DNA of 64,000 bases from Comamonadaceae bacterium (GTDB taxonomy: Bacteria > Pseudomonadota > Gammaproteobacteria > Burkholderiales > Burkholderiaceae_C): positions 1-64,000 of the forward strand of contig JAECRA010000011.1 of NCBI GenBank assembly GCA_015999985.1, given 5' to 3'. The notes under the pieces were generated by a model, which made no database searches, was not told the DNA's origin, and saw nothing but the letters and a program-made list of their open reading frames with translations. Below, piece by piece: positions 10,417 to 19,415 of the stretch; position 1 is the first letter of the stretch, and each line of letters begins with the position of its first letter. Position numbers and translations under genes: made by a program.

Positions 10417-10439
10417 CTGGCTACCCAACTGGCTACCCA
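10417..10439. repeat. Tandem 11-bp direct repeat CTGGCTACCCA-A-CTGGCTACCCA
   Basis: Two exact copies at 12-bp period. Confidence 0.75.
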
Positions 10440-10497
10440 CATCTGCGCCTATTGAAAATTCGATCTCGGTGCGTCCTTACCGCCTATTGTCAGCCCT

Positions 10498-10818
10498 TTG
10501 AGCTTCCAAATAGTGGCTCATGCTATGAGCAGTGATTCTGCTAAGAGTCTACGGACTCCAGGGGCCAGAACCGGTAGCGGAGCCCCAATCTTCATCAACC
10601 CTGTAGGCGAAATCGTCGCGCTCAATCACGACAGCGATCGCCAAGTCCTGGCGGCTTCTTTCGAGGAGCTGGCCCAGGACTTTTTTTTGAGTGGTCTTTT
10701 TGCGTTAGCAAAAATGGCCTGCCGGGAAATGTTGGCAAAAACGTCCATTGAACTGGCAGCAGAACAAAAAAAGAACGGGAATTTGGAAAATACTACGCCA
10801 TGGCCAGTGCTTATTTGA
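10498..10818 (+). CDS. Hypothetical protein; possibly the C-terminal remnant of a SUKH/SMI1-like immunity protein
   Basis: GAPIFINPVGEIVALNHDSDRQVLAASFEELAQDFFLSGL resembles the SUKH C-terminal strand pattern; TTG start in the track. Confidence 0.35.
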   Translation: MSFQIVAHAMSSDSAKSLRTPGARTGSGAPIFINPVGEIVALNHDSDRQVLAASFEELAQDFFLSGLFALAKMACREMLAKTSIELAAEQKKNGNLENTTPWPVLI

Positions 10819-11360
10819 TGCGAAAACTGTTCTCTTGCGTCCTCCTTTGCCTGTTTTCCAGCATTGCGCACGGCGCTGGAAGCGAGGAATTGCGCTCGTT
10901 CACGAACAAGAATGTCGGTAAAGTCAGTCTGATGGCGCCTAGAGACTGGAAACCTGTCGAGCGTCATAGCATCAATTTTGGAACCACCTTTTATCGCTTT
11001 CAGCCCTCCACAGACGGCGAGTTCGATTTCGAAATCCTGGTCAATGATCTCGCTCACATGGAGATAGGGGCGCTGGTCGACAAGGATCTGGAGCGCTACA
11101 TCCAGAGCAACATGGCTAGTGCGGCACCGCAGTCGCTCGAAGGTAAGGCAAGCGTTTTTCGTTTTGTGCGTCAGCATGATGGTGTTTATGCGCGCCTGAC
11201 TGATAAGGCCCCGAAGCCCGGCGAGTTCAAGCTGTTTACCCAGGGCGTGCGCTTGCAGGGACAAGGGGTCGTGCTGTTCACGCTCTATTCGAATGACAAA
11301 GATGGCGCGATTCTGAAGAAAGCCTTGGCGGTTGTTGAAAGCCTCAAGTTTGAACAGTGA
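10818..11360 (+). CDS. Hypothetical exported protein
   Basis: ATG at 10818 gives signal peptide MRKLFSCVLLCLFSSIAHGA. Confidence 0.65.
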   Translation: MRKLFSCVLLCLFSSIAHGAGSEELRSFTNKNVGKVSLMAPRDWKPVERHSINFGTTFYRFQPSTDGEFDFEILVNDLAHMEIGALVDKDLERYIQSNMASAAPQSLEGKASVFRFVRQHDGVYARLTDKAPKPGEFKLFTQGVRLQGQGVVLFTLYSNDKDGAILKKALAVVESLKFEQ

Positions 11361-11458
11361 AGCTCGCACTTGGCTCCAGGTTAACCTTCATCAGGGGCTT
11401 GTGGTGTTGATTTTCCGCCATGTTTTGCAGCCGCATAGCTAAGAAGGATTAAGCGATT

Positions 11459-12145
11459 TTGTATTCCTCTCGTTTATATGATGTGCGTGTTCTCCTTGCG
11501 GCGCCAGACGCGCCGGCGCTGTGGGACTATTCCATCTGGCAACGGTTGGTTCCCAGCCTGACGCCGCTTCTCTCGTCAGAGCGCGGGCGCACGTCCCTGC
11601 GGATGTTGCAGACCGACATGCGTCAATCCGGCTCGCCCAACCAGGCCTATGTGCGTTTCGGGCCTATTGGCTGGAATGAGAAGGCCCATCGCAAATGGAC
11701 GCACGGTTCGCCCGACACAGGGGTGGAGTCCGGCCATTGGGATTTCTACAGCTTCTCGGCTTGGTCACCTGGACCGGGCAAGTGCGCAGATTGCCCACCA
11801 GACGGTTTCATGGCGGTTGTCAATGAAACTGGTTCAGAACGAGGCTTGAAGCGGGAGGACTGCCAATTTGCATACAGCGTTCTAGTCGCTATCGCTTGTG
11901 ATGTGCCGAGTGCAGAGTTGAAGATGGAGCAGGCTTTTACATCACTCAGCACAGAAATTCCGTCAGTTCTCAAAGCGCAGACGCGACGCGTATGGAGCCC
12001 GCTTGCGCCCTGCACGCGCACAGGAGAGCAATTTCATTCACTGACCGATATGGATGCGTTTGGGGCTCCCTTTGTCACCGGGCCCACACAAAAATCTCCA
12101 CCATCCACAAATATGCTTGTTGGTGAGTGGCGGGCTGTGCTGTAA
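11459..12145 (+). CDS. Hypothetical protein (possible immunity-like)
   Basis: 228-aa ORF, no strong competing frame, TTG start; WDFYSFSAWSPGPGKCADCPPDGFMAVVNET. Confidence 0.55.
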   Translation: MYSSRLYDVRVLLAAPDAPALWDYSIWQRLVPSLTPLLSSERGRTSLRMLQTDMRQSGSPNQAYVRFGPIGWNEKAHRKWTHGSPDTGVESGHWDFYSFSAWSPGPGKCADCPPDGFMAVVNETGSERGLKREDCQFAYSVLVAIACDVPSAELKMEQAFTSLSTEIPSVLKAQTRRVWSPLAPCTRTGEQFHSLTDMDAFGAPFVTGPTQKSPPSTNMLVGEWRAVL

Positions 12146-12202
12146 CCCTGGGAAGACTAATAAGGCCGCTTATGTGGGATGGCAATTTTCAAGGATTGTG
12201 AA

Positions 12203-12823
12203 ATGAGATTCTTTGCGGCCTCGGCCATTTCGGTTTTGCTGTTGACGCCCGGTGGTGTCTATGCCGATTGCGTCAGCGAGTTTACGAAGGCGAACAAAGC
12301 TAAGGTTGATGCAGGACCCTATCGGCTAATCATGCGCAACCAGGTCACGAACGAACTCGACGGCAAGAAATATGTCGAGAAGCCAACTATCCAGACTTAT
12401 GAATTCGCTCCACCCGACGCAGTTCATTTGAACGACAAGTCGCCGCTCGGCGACACGGAAGCGATCTACATCGGTAAGAGAGGATGGACGAAAGAGAAGG
12501 GCACCTGGAAATCTATTCCGGCCGCCGAGGTGCAGAAGTTAATCGGCAGTGGCCTGTACGGGACGTACTTCAACGCACCCAAGCGCAACAGCCTCGTTTG
12601 CCATGGCGAGTCCGTCAACAGTGGCTTGAAGGTGCGCTCTTATAGCTACGATATCCCAATCGAAGATATCATTCCACGCGAGCTGGCTATCACAACCTAT
12701 TTCAGTGCAGAGACCGGACTTCCGCTAGCCGCCGTGGTCGAGACCATGATCCTAAAAACCTTTCATCGCACCGAGATGGCTGTTGAGTTCGACCGCGCCA
12801 TCAAGATCGAGCACCCAAAGTAG
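12203..12823 (+). CDS. Hypothetical periplasmic protein
   Basis: ATG at 12203: MRFFAASAISVLLLTPGGVYADC signal peptide. Confidence 0.65.
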   Translation: MRFFAASAISVLLLTPGGVYADCVSEFTKANKAKVDAGPYRLIMRNQVTNELDGKKYVEKPTIQTYEFAPPDAVHLNDKSPLGDTEAIYIGKRGWTKEKGTWKSIPAAEVQKLIGSGLYGTYFNAPKRNSLVCHGESVNSGLKVRSYSYDIPIEDIIPRELAITTYFSAETGLPLAAVVETMILKTFHRTEMAVEFDRAIKIEHPK

Positions 12824-12984
12824 CGTTGTAGACGATCTGCTTTCACGAGTAAACCTGGCTATTAAGAATCTGTATGAACTACATGCGAATCTTTGCCAGT
12901 CTCGATCGGCGTATTGACCGTGTCTAGAACTTCCACCCGTCATTGCTGAGCTCTGCCTTTGATGTATTACGCGTACACACAACT

Positions 12985-13365
12985 ATGTTCGAGTTCATCT
13001 TTCAAATCCTCGGGGAAATACTTATTCAGGCGGTTGGTGAAGCGCTTTTCGAACTTGGGCTTCACTCCTTGGCTGAGCCGTTTCGCAAACCACCCAACCC
13101 ATGGCTGGCTGCTTTCGGTTATGTGTTGTTCGGAGCGGCTGCGGGCGGAATAAGTATTGCGTTGTTTCCATCACATTTCGTGGTTGGCGAGACTTGGCGC
13201 CTGCTCAATCTTGTGATTACGCCGGTCGCCGTGGGGCTGCTTATGTGCGTCATGGGTGCGTGGCGGGCAAAACGAGGGCAGGCGGTGCTGCGTATCGATC
13301 GGTTCAGCTACGGATTTCTGTTTGCCTTTTTTCTGGCGCTGGTTCGGTTTGGGTTCGCCAAATGA
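12985..13365 (+). CDS. Hypothetical multi-TM membrane protein
   Basis: MFEFIFQILGEILIQAVGEALFELGLHSLAEPFRKPPNPWLAAFGYVLFGAAAGGISIALFP. Confidence 0.65.
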   Translation: MFEFIFQILGEILIQAVGEALFELGLHSLAEPFRKPPNPWLAAFGYVLFGAAAGGISIALFPSHFVVGETWRLLNLVITPVAVGLLMCVMGAWRAKRGQAVLRIDRFSYGFLFAFFLALVRFGFAK

Positions 13366-13490
13366 TGGCGAGCCACTCAAGCCGGCGTCCGTAACGTGTC
13401 GACGATATAGTTCTTTAATTCCTTCATCGAGCGGGAGTCTTCCAGCACGCCTGGCTTGCTTGCCGCCGCTCAAGTCGAACATCAGGCCTC

Positions 13491-14033
13491 ATGGAGTCCA
13501 CTATCCCAGCCAGCGAAGTTCACGAGTTCGCCTCACGCGTTCTCAAAGTCAACCATGCAGGCGAAAATGGGGCTGTAAATATCTACGCGGGGCAGATTTT
13601 CTTTGCCCGAATCACTGCGCCGACGATGGTTGCAGAGTTGCGCGAATTCAAGTCACACGAAGAGAGGCACCGTGCAGTATTCTGGGCGGAACTTCAGCGC
13701 CGCCACCGTCCTCGTTGCCGCAGCTACTTGCTTTGCGGCATTGGCGGCTTCACGCTCGGGTTGGTCACAGGAGCCTTTGGCCGCAAAGCCATTGCCGCCA
13801 CTACGGTAGCAGTTGAGCGAGTGGTTCTTCGTCACCTTGAGCAGCAACTCAATCAGTTAAGTGGGAAAGATGAAGCTGCGGTCAAGGCCATCGAGTCAAT
13901 TGTGAGGGAAGAGCGACAGCACCACGATCAGTCTGCTTCCCATATTGCAACTGGTCAATTCTGGCCAAGGGTTCTATCACCCATAGTCTCGGCATCTACG
14001 GAGGCGGTCATATGGATTGGTATGCGGGCATGA
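13491..14033 (+). CDS. Coq7-like demethoxyubiquinone hydroxylase family protein
   Basis: VLKVNHAGENGAVNIYAGQ...HEERHRAVF...IVREERQHHDQS diiron motifs. Confidence 0.85.
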   Translation: MESTIPASEVHEFASRVLKVNHAGENGAVNIYAGQIFFARITAPTMVAELREFKSHEERHRAVFWAELQRRHRPRCRSYLLCGIGGFTLGLVTGAFGRKAIAATTVAVERVVLRHLEQQLNQLSGKDEAAVKAIESIVREERQHHDQSASHIATGQFWPRVLSPIVSASTEAVIWIGMRA

Positions 14034-14163
14034 GACATGGAAAGCCCTTCGCTGCATTGAGCGTTGGGTGCTCACAGGAAGGTCACTTTCTGATGAGAAA
14101 AATTGTATTGAGTCTCCAGGACAATCCTGGGGGAATTAACTAGACATCGCTTGGAATTTTTTC

Positions 14164-16377
14164 ATGGAAATCAAGGTCAATTTTCTCGACAAGCTCCGGC
14201 TGGAAGCCAAGTTTGATGATTTCACGGTCGTGGCCGATCAGCCCATTCGTTACAAGGGCGATGGCTCGGCACCTGGCCCGTTTGATTATTTTCTGGCCTC
14301 ATCGGCGCTGTGCGCCGCTTATTTTGTAAAGCTCTATTGTTCGACCAGAAATATCCCTACCGAAAATATTCGCCTGTCGCAGAACAATATTGTCGATCCT
14401 GAAGACAGGTATCAACAGATCTTCAAGATCCAGGTAGAGCTGCCGGAAGACATCTCCGCCAAAGACCGGCAAGGCATTTTGCGTTCCATTGAGCGTTGCA
14501 CGGTGAAGAAGGTCGTGCAGGCGGGCCCTCAGTTTGTCATCGAAGAAGTACAAAACCTGGATGCCGATGCCCAGGCGCTGCTCACGCTCAACCCGGCCTC
14601 TGACGCCAGCACCTTCATCGCGGGTAAGGATCTGCCCCTGGAGCAGACCATTGCCAATATGTCAGGGGTACTGGCAGAGTTGGGCATCAAGATTGAGATC
14701 GCCTCCTGGCGCAACATCATTCCCAACGTGTGGTCGCTGCATATTCGCGACGCGCACTCTCCCATGTGCTTTACCAATGGCAAGGGATCGACCAAGGAAA
14801 GCGCGTTGGCATCCGCCTTGGGCGAATACATTGAACGCCTGAGTTGCAACCACTTCTATGCAGGTCAGTTTTGGGGTGAAGAGCTTGCCCAGGCGGATTT
14901 CGTTCATTACCCGAATGAGCGCTGGTTCAAACCGGGCCCGGACGATGCACTACCTGCAGAAATTCTTGACGAATATTGCCTGGAGATCTTCAACGCAGAC
15001 GGCGAGTTGCAAGCTTCGCATCTGCATGACACCAATTCAGGCTACGTAGAGCGCGGCATCTGTTCGCTGCCTTTCACACGCCATTCCGATGGTGAAACCG
15101 TTTACTTTCCCTCTAACCTGGTGGAGAACCTCTACGTCAGCAATGGCATGAGCGCAGGCAACACCTTGGCTGAGGCTCAGGTGCAGTGCTTGTCCGAGAT
15201 CTTTGAGCGAGCCGTCAAGCGCGAGATCTTGAACTCTGAGATTGCGCTGCCCGATGTGCCCGCAGATGTGCTGGCCAAGTTTCCCGGCATCTTGGCGGGC
15301 ATCAAGGGCTTGGAAGAGCAGGGGTTCCCCGTTCTGGTGAAAGATGCGTCGCTGGGTGGGAAATACCCCGTGATGTGCGTCACCTTGATGAACCCGCGTA
15401 CAGGCGGCGTGTTTGCCTCATTCGGAGCACATCCCAGCCTGCAGGTGGCACTGGAGCGGAGTTTGACTGAGTTGCTGCAAGGTCGCAGTTTTGAGGGCTT
15501 GAACGACTTGCCCCGGCCTACCTTCAACAGCAATGCCGTAACGGAGCCCAACAACTTCGTGGAGCACTTCATTGACTCCAGCGGCATCGTCTCCTGGCGG
15601 TTCTTCAGCGCCAAATCTGACTATGACTTTGTAGAGTGGGATTTCTCTGGAAAGGGCGAGCATTCCAACGCGGACGAAGCGGCCGGCCTGTTCGCAATTC
15701 TGGAAGAAATGGGCAAGCAGGCTTACATCGCGGTCTATGACCAGTTGGGTGCCACGGCCTGCCGGATCCTGGTGCCGGGCTACTCGGAGGTCTATCCGGT
15801 GGAAGATCTGGTCTGGGACAACACCAACAAGGCCTTGCTGTTTCGCGCCGACATTCTGAATCTGCATCAGTTGGACGATTCCAGCCTTGAATCACTGCTT
15901 GATCGGCTTGAGAACAACGAACTGGATGAGTACGGTGATGTCGCCTCGCTGATTGGCATCGAGTTTGACGAGAACACCGTCTGGGGCCAGTTGACCGTTC
16001 TCGAAGTGAAACTGCTGATTCAACTTGCGCTGCAGCGGTATGAAGAAGCGCAGGAGCTCGTAGGGGCGTTTCTGCAATACAACGACAACACGGTCGATCG
16101 TGGCTTGTTTTATCAAGCCTTGAATGCCGTTCTGGAAATCGTGTTGGATGACGAGCTAGAAATCGAAGACTACGAGGTCAACTTTCGGCGGATGTTTGGC
16201 GACGAACGTATGGACGCCGTCTTGGGCTCGGTCGATGGCAGTGTTCGATTCTTTGGCTTGACACCAACCAGTTTGAAATTGGAAGGCCTGGACAGGCATC
16301 ACCGTTTGATGGATAGCTACAGGAAGCTCCATGCGGCAAGGGCTCGCGCTGCGGCAACGTCGGTTGTGCCCGCGTAA
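14164..16377 (+). CDS. ycaO: OsmC-domain / YcaO-domain fusion protein
   Basis: N-terminal OsmC-like (PIRYKGDGSAPGPFDYFLASSALCAAYFVKLYC), then YcaO (GKGSTKESALASALGEYIERLSCNHF, GNTLAEAQVQCLSEIFERAVKR). Confidence 0.85.
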   Translation: MEIKVNFLDKLRLEAKFDDFTVVADQPIRYKGDGSAPGPFDYFLASSALCAAYFVKLYCSTRNIPTENIRLSQNNIVDPEDRYQQIFKIQVELPEDISAKDRQGILRSIERCTVKKVVQAGPQFVIEEVQNLDADAQALLTLNPASDASTFIAGKDLPLEQTIANMSGVLAELGIKIEIASWRNIIPNVWSLHIRDAHSPMCFTNGKGSTKESALASALGEYIERLSCNHFYAGQFWGEELAQADFVHYPNERWFKPGPDDALPAEILDEYCLEIFNADGELQASHLHDTNSGYVERGICSLPFTRHSDGETVYFPSNLVENLYVSNGMSAGNTLAEAQVQCLSEIFERAVKREILNSEIALPDVPADVLAKFPGILAGIKGLEEQGFPVLVKDASLGGKYPVMCVTLMNPRTGGVFASFGAHPSLQVALERSLTELLQGRSFEGLNDLPRPTFNSNAVTEPNNFVEHFIDSSGIVSWRFFSAKSDYDFVEWDFSGKGEHSNADEAAGLFAILEEMGKQAYIAVYDQLGATACRILVPGYSEVYPVEDLVWDNTNKALLFRADILNLHQLDDSSLESLLDRLENNELDEYGDVASLIGIEFDENTVWGQLTVLEVKLLIQLALQRYEEAQELVGAFLQYNDNTVDRGLFYQALNAVLEIVLDDELEIEDYEVNFRRMFGDERMDAVLGSVDGSVRFFGLTPTSLKLEGLDRHHRLMDSYRKLHAARARAAATSVVPA

Positions 16378-16425
16378 TCAGAAGTCCGGACTTGGATACC
16401 GCGAGAACACCCTGCAGGCTAATTT

Positions 16426-17298
16426 CTAGCGGGACGCCGCCGCCGACCACTGAACTACAAGGACACTGACCAACGCGATCGCCAACCCTGCGAAAGCCAT
16501 CCCGGTGATGGACTGGGCCAAGAACACCCAACCCAACATGACGGCTGTGAGAGGACTCAACAAGGCTAAAGATGTCACTGCCACCGAGGACAGTCGCTCA
16601 ATCCCTCGGAACCACAGTACGTAGGACAGCAGTGCGCCAGCGAGGCATAGGTACGCATATCCTGCGAACTGCGGAGTGGTTAGCGGGGGCAGGGGTGCAT
16701 CGACCAGAAGTGCCAGTGGCGCGAGCATCAAACCGCCAAGAAACAACTGCCAGCCGGTAAGGGCCAGCACTGGCAGTGGGAGCTGCCAGCGGCGGGTCAG
16801 CCAGACGCCTGTTGCCGTGCAAGCTGCGCCCAGTAAAGCCGCGAAGATCCCCACGGGCTCAAATACGGTCTGCGGTGAGATCAAAAGCATGGCCATCCCT
16901 ACAACACCTGCCAGCGCGGCGATAAAGGCAGTACGTGCCGGGGACCTGCCATCAACCAGCCACGCCAACGCCATGACCATGAGCGGCTGAACCGCCCCCA
17001 GAACGGCGGCTAATCCGCCCGGCAGACGGTACGCTGCCACGAATAGCAAGGCCTGAAACGCGCCAATGTTCAGTGCGCTCAAGATCAGAAGGCGAATCCA
17101 ATGCTGGGATAGAGGTTTTTGGCGCGTGATCAGGATCAGCAGCAGTCCTGCTGGCAGCACTCGGATCAGTGCGGCAGTGAATGGCCGGTCGGGCGGCAGG
17201 AGTTCTGAGGTGACGATGTAGGTGGATCCCCAAATGGCAGGTGCGACCGCTGTTAGCAGGAAGTCGTGCCAGCGGGGCGGGGAGGTAGAGTTCGCCAT
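16426..17298 (-). CDS. EamA/DMT family transporter
   Basis: Multi-TM EamA repeats (AIWGSTYIVTSELLPPDRPFTAALIRVLPAGLLL). Confidence 0.85.
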   Translation of the reverse strand: MANSTSPPRWHDFLLTAVAPAIWGSTYIVTSELLPPDRPFTAALIRVLPAGLLLILITRQKPLSQHWIRLLILSALNIGAFQALLFVAAYRLPGGLAAVLGAVQPLMVMALAWLVDGRSPARTAFIAALAGVVGMAMLLISPQTVFEPVGIFAALLGAACTATGVWLTRRWQLPLPVLALTGWQLFLGGLMLAPLALLVDAPLPPLTTPQFAGYAYLCLAGALLSYVLWFRGIERLSSVAVTSLALLSPLTAVMLGWVFLAQSITGMAFAGLAIALVSVLVVQWSAAASR

Positions 17299-17304
17299 GA
17301 TCAT

Positions 17305-17362
17305 TTATCTTCAATTCAAGATAAAATGATTTTCAATGCAATTTATCTTGAAGTCAAGACAA
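17305..17362. promoter_or_regulatory. Two MarR-type operators in the eamA-marR divergent region
   Basis: TTATCTTCAATTCAAGATAA (17305-17324) and TTATCTTGAAGTCAAGACAA (17343-17362). Confidence 0.6.
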
Positions 17363-18001
17363 ATGAAAGCCAAGACTCCCTTACTGGCACGCCCCAAAGA
17401 CGCAGTGGAGGTGATCCTCATGCAGTGGGCTCGCGAGCGCCCTGATCTGGACCCCAGCCCCATGGGGCCGATAGGGCGAATAAAGCGTTGCGCTGCCTTG
17501 CTTGATCAGAGCCTGAATGAAAATTTCTCACAGTTCGGCATGAGCATCTGGGAGTTCGATGTGCTGGCCTCGCTCAGGCGTGCCGGTGAGCCCTACCGCT
17601 TGAGCCCCACCGAGTTGTTCTCATCGCTGATGGTGACCTCTGGCACGATGACCCACCGTCTTAAGCGTCTGGAGGGTTCTGGCCTCATCGAGCGTGTTCC
17701 CAATGAAAACGATGCGCGCAGCATGCTGGTGAAGTTGAGCGCAAAGGGTCTGGAGATGGTCAATCGTGCGGTCGAAGTTCACTTGGAACGGGAGCGGTCG
17801 ATCCTGAAATCGCTGCCTGCCGGGCTCTTGGCTGAACTGGATGCGCATTTGTCTGTGTTTCTCAATTCACTCGAAGAACACGCCGATCGGGTAGTTTCTT
17901 CGTCCGTGCCGTATCACGTTGCAGAGCCCGTTGAACTCAGCTTAAGTGCGAACGGGAGCGGTAAGGGGTCTCGTGGCAGTCAAGGCAAGAAGAATGGCTA
18001 A
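17363..18001 (+). CDS. MarR family transcriptional regulator
   Basis: wHTH LSPTELFSSLMVTSGTMTHRLKRLEGSGLIERVPNENDARSMLVKLSAKG; start at MKAKTP leaves the second operator upstream. Confidence 0.85.
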   Translation: MKAKTPLLARPKDAVEVILMQWARERPDLDPSPMGPIGRIKRCAALLDQSLNENFSQFGMSIWEFDVLASLRRAGEPYRLSPTELFSSLMVTSGTMTHRLKRLEGSGLIERVPNENDARSMLVKLSAKGLEMVNRAVEVHLERERSILKSLPAGLLAELDAHLSVFLNSLEEHADRVVSSSVPYHVAEPVELSLSANGSGKGSRGSQGKKNG

Positions 18002-19348
18002 AGCGCATAAACCCGCTGCCGAGAAAAACGTCCACGAGAAGGCATCGGTTATAGCTTGAGGTGAACTGTGTGCAACGCCATCGCCGCCCAACACGGATGT
18101 AAAAAGCAGCGGCAGCAGAGAGGCGCCAGCCATGAAGCCTAGATTGCGTGACAGACCCAATAGTCCCGAGATCATGCCTTTGTGCTCATCTGCCGCGCGC
18201 AGCATGACGGCCGAGCTGTTGGCTGCCAGAAAGAGCTGAAATCCGGGTGTCATCAATGCCAGGGCAATCACATAACCCGGAATCTGATACAGACCAGGCA
18301 ACACTGCGAAGCAGCAAAGCCCCGCAGTGGAGAGCGCGAGGCCTGCCAGCAAGGAGCGGTCCGCCCCGAATTTATCCGTAAAACGTCCGGCCGGAACTCC
18401 GGAAAGCGCAGCTGCAACAGGACCGGCTGCCATGACCAGGCCAGTTTGCGCTTCGGTCAGACCTATTCCGAAAGAAAGGAAAAAGGGTCCCACGACCAAT
18501 GTAGCCATCATGATGGCGCCAACCAGCAGGTTCATCAACAAGGACGTAGAGATGCTTCGGTCTCGCAGAGAGCTCACGGGAACCAATGGCCGATCTGACG
18601 CAAGCTCTGCGCGTACAAAAAAAAGTAACGCGATGGCTGCGCACATAAGCGACCAAATTGGAGCAATGTTCAGGACTACTTTCTCGCCAGCTGCCGCTAG
18701 CGAGAAAAAAATCAATGTCACGGCCAGCCAGAAATTGCCTGACCAATCCATATAAGTGCTCGTGATCTGTCGCGCCCTTGGCTTCGGCACTGCAATCGAG
18801 ACCAGCATCCACATAGCTGCAGCGAGCAAGGTCAACAAGGCAAAAGCGGCTTGCCAACCTAATTTTCCGATCAAGAGGCCGCCTAGCGAGGGACCCATCG
18901 CCGTGCCGATCGCGGACGTACTTCCCAACAGGCCCATGACGGTACCTAAGCGTTCCTTTGGTATCAGCCCTTTGGCCATGGCCATGGGCAACGACAGCAG
19001 GGTGGCAGCGCCTAGCCCTTGGGCCACTCGCCCGGCAATCAACCAATCCAAACTGGGAGCCAGCGTGCAGGCGGCTGACGCCGAGGTAAACAGGGCCAGA
19101 CCGGCTAGGAGCACGCGCCGATTCCCGTAAATATCGCCCAGGCGTCCGGCTGAGACAATAGCCACCGTCACAGCGAGAAGGTAAGCCAGCATGACCCATT
19201 GAACCTGCTGAACCTCCGCAGAGAAGGCTCGCGCGAGCGTGGGCAGTGCCACTGTCGCTATGCTGATGCCTAGGGAGGCAAGGAGGATGGATCCCGCTAA
19301 AGCGGCCATGACGAGCCTCTGCTCAGGGTTAAAGCCTTCAGTCTTCAT
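17942..19348 (-). CDS. MFS transporter (DHA2/14-TMS type)
   Basis: MAALAGSILLASLGISIATVALPTLARAFSAEVQQVQWVMLAYLLAVTVAIVSAGRLGDIYGNRR. Confidence 0.88.
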   Translation of the reverse strand: MKTEGFNPEQRLVMAALAGSILLASLGISIATVALPTLARAFSAEVQQVQWVMLAYLLAVTVAIVSAGRLGDIYGNRRVLLAGLALFTSASAACTLAPSLDWLIAGRVAQGLGAATLLSLPMAMAKGLIPKERLGTVMGLLGSTSAIGTAMGPSLGGLLIGKLGWQAAFALLTLLAAAMWMLVSIAVPKPRARQITSTYMDWSGNFWLAVTLIFFSLAAAGEKVVLNIAPIWSLMCAAIALLFFVRAELASDRPLVPVSSLRDRSISTSLLMNLLVGAIMMATLVVGPFFLSFGIGLTEAQTGLVMAAGPVAAALSGVPAGRFTDKFGADRSLLAGLALSTAGLCCFAVLPGLYQIPGYVIALALMTPGFQLFLAANSSAVMLRAADEHKGMISGLLGLSRNLGFMAGASLLPLLFTSVLGGDGVAHSSPQAITDAFSWTFFSAAGLCALAILLALTATRPLTAPVRT

Positions 19349-19385
19349 GGGCGTTTCCTTGCTAGATCTGGAATGAACGCCTACT

Positions 19386-19409
19386 ATGCAACCTCAAGTC
19401 AACTTGAGG
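19386..19409 (-). promoter_or_regulatory. MerR-type promoter/operator of the MFS gene (dyad CCTCAAGTcaACTTGAGG within a 19-bp spacer)
   Basis: Minus strand TTGACC-TCAAGTTGACTTGAGGTTG(19)-CATAGT; dyad at 19392-19409. Confidence 0.7.
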
Positions 19410-19415
19410 TCAAGC

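Noticed and set aside
10201-10500. tRNA gene as the integration target
   Set aside because: No cloverleaf or tRNA 3' end seen in this interval; attachment site left undetermined.
14164-16377. RiPP / thiazole-oxazole biosynthetic cluster around YcaO
   Set aside because: No E1-like partner, SagB-type dehydrogenase, exporter or precursor peptide nearby; OsmC fusion points to housekeeping function.
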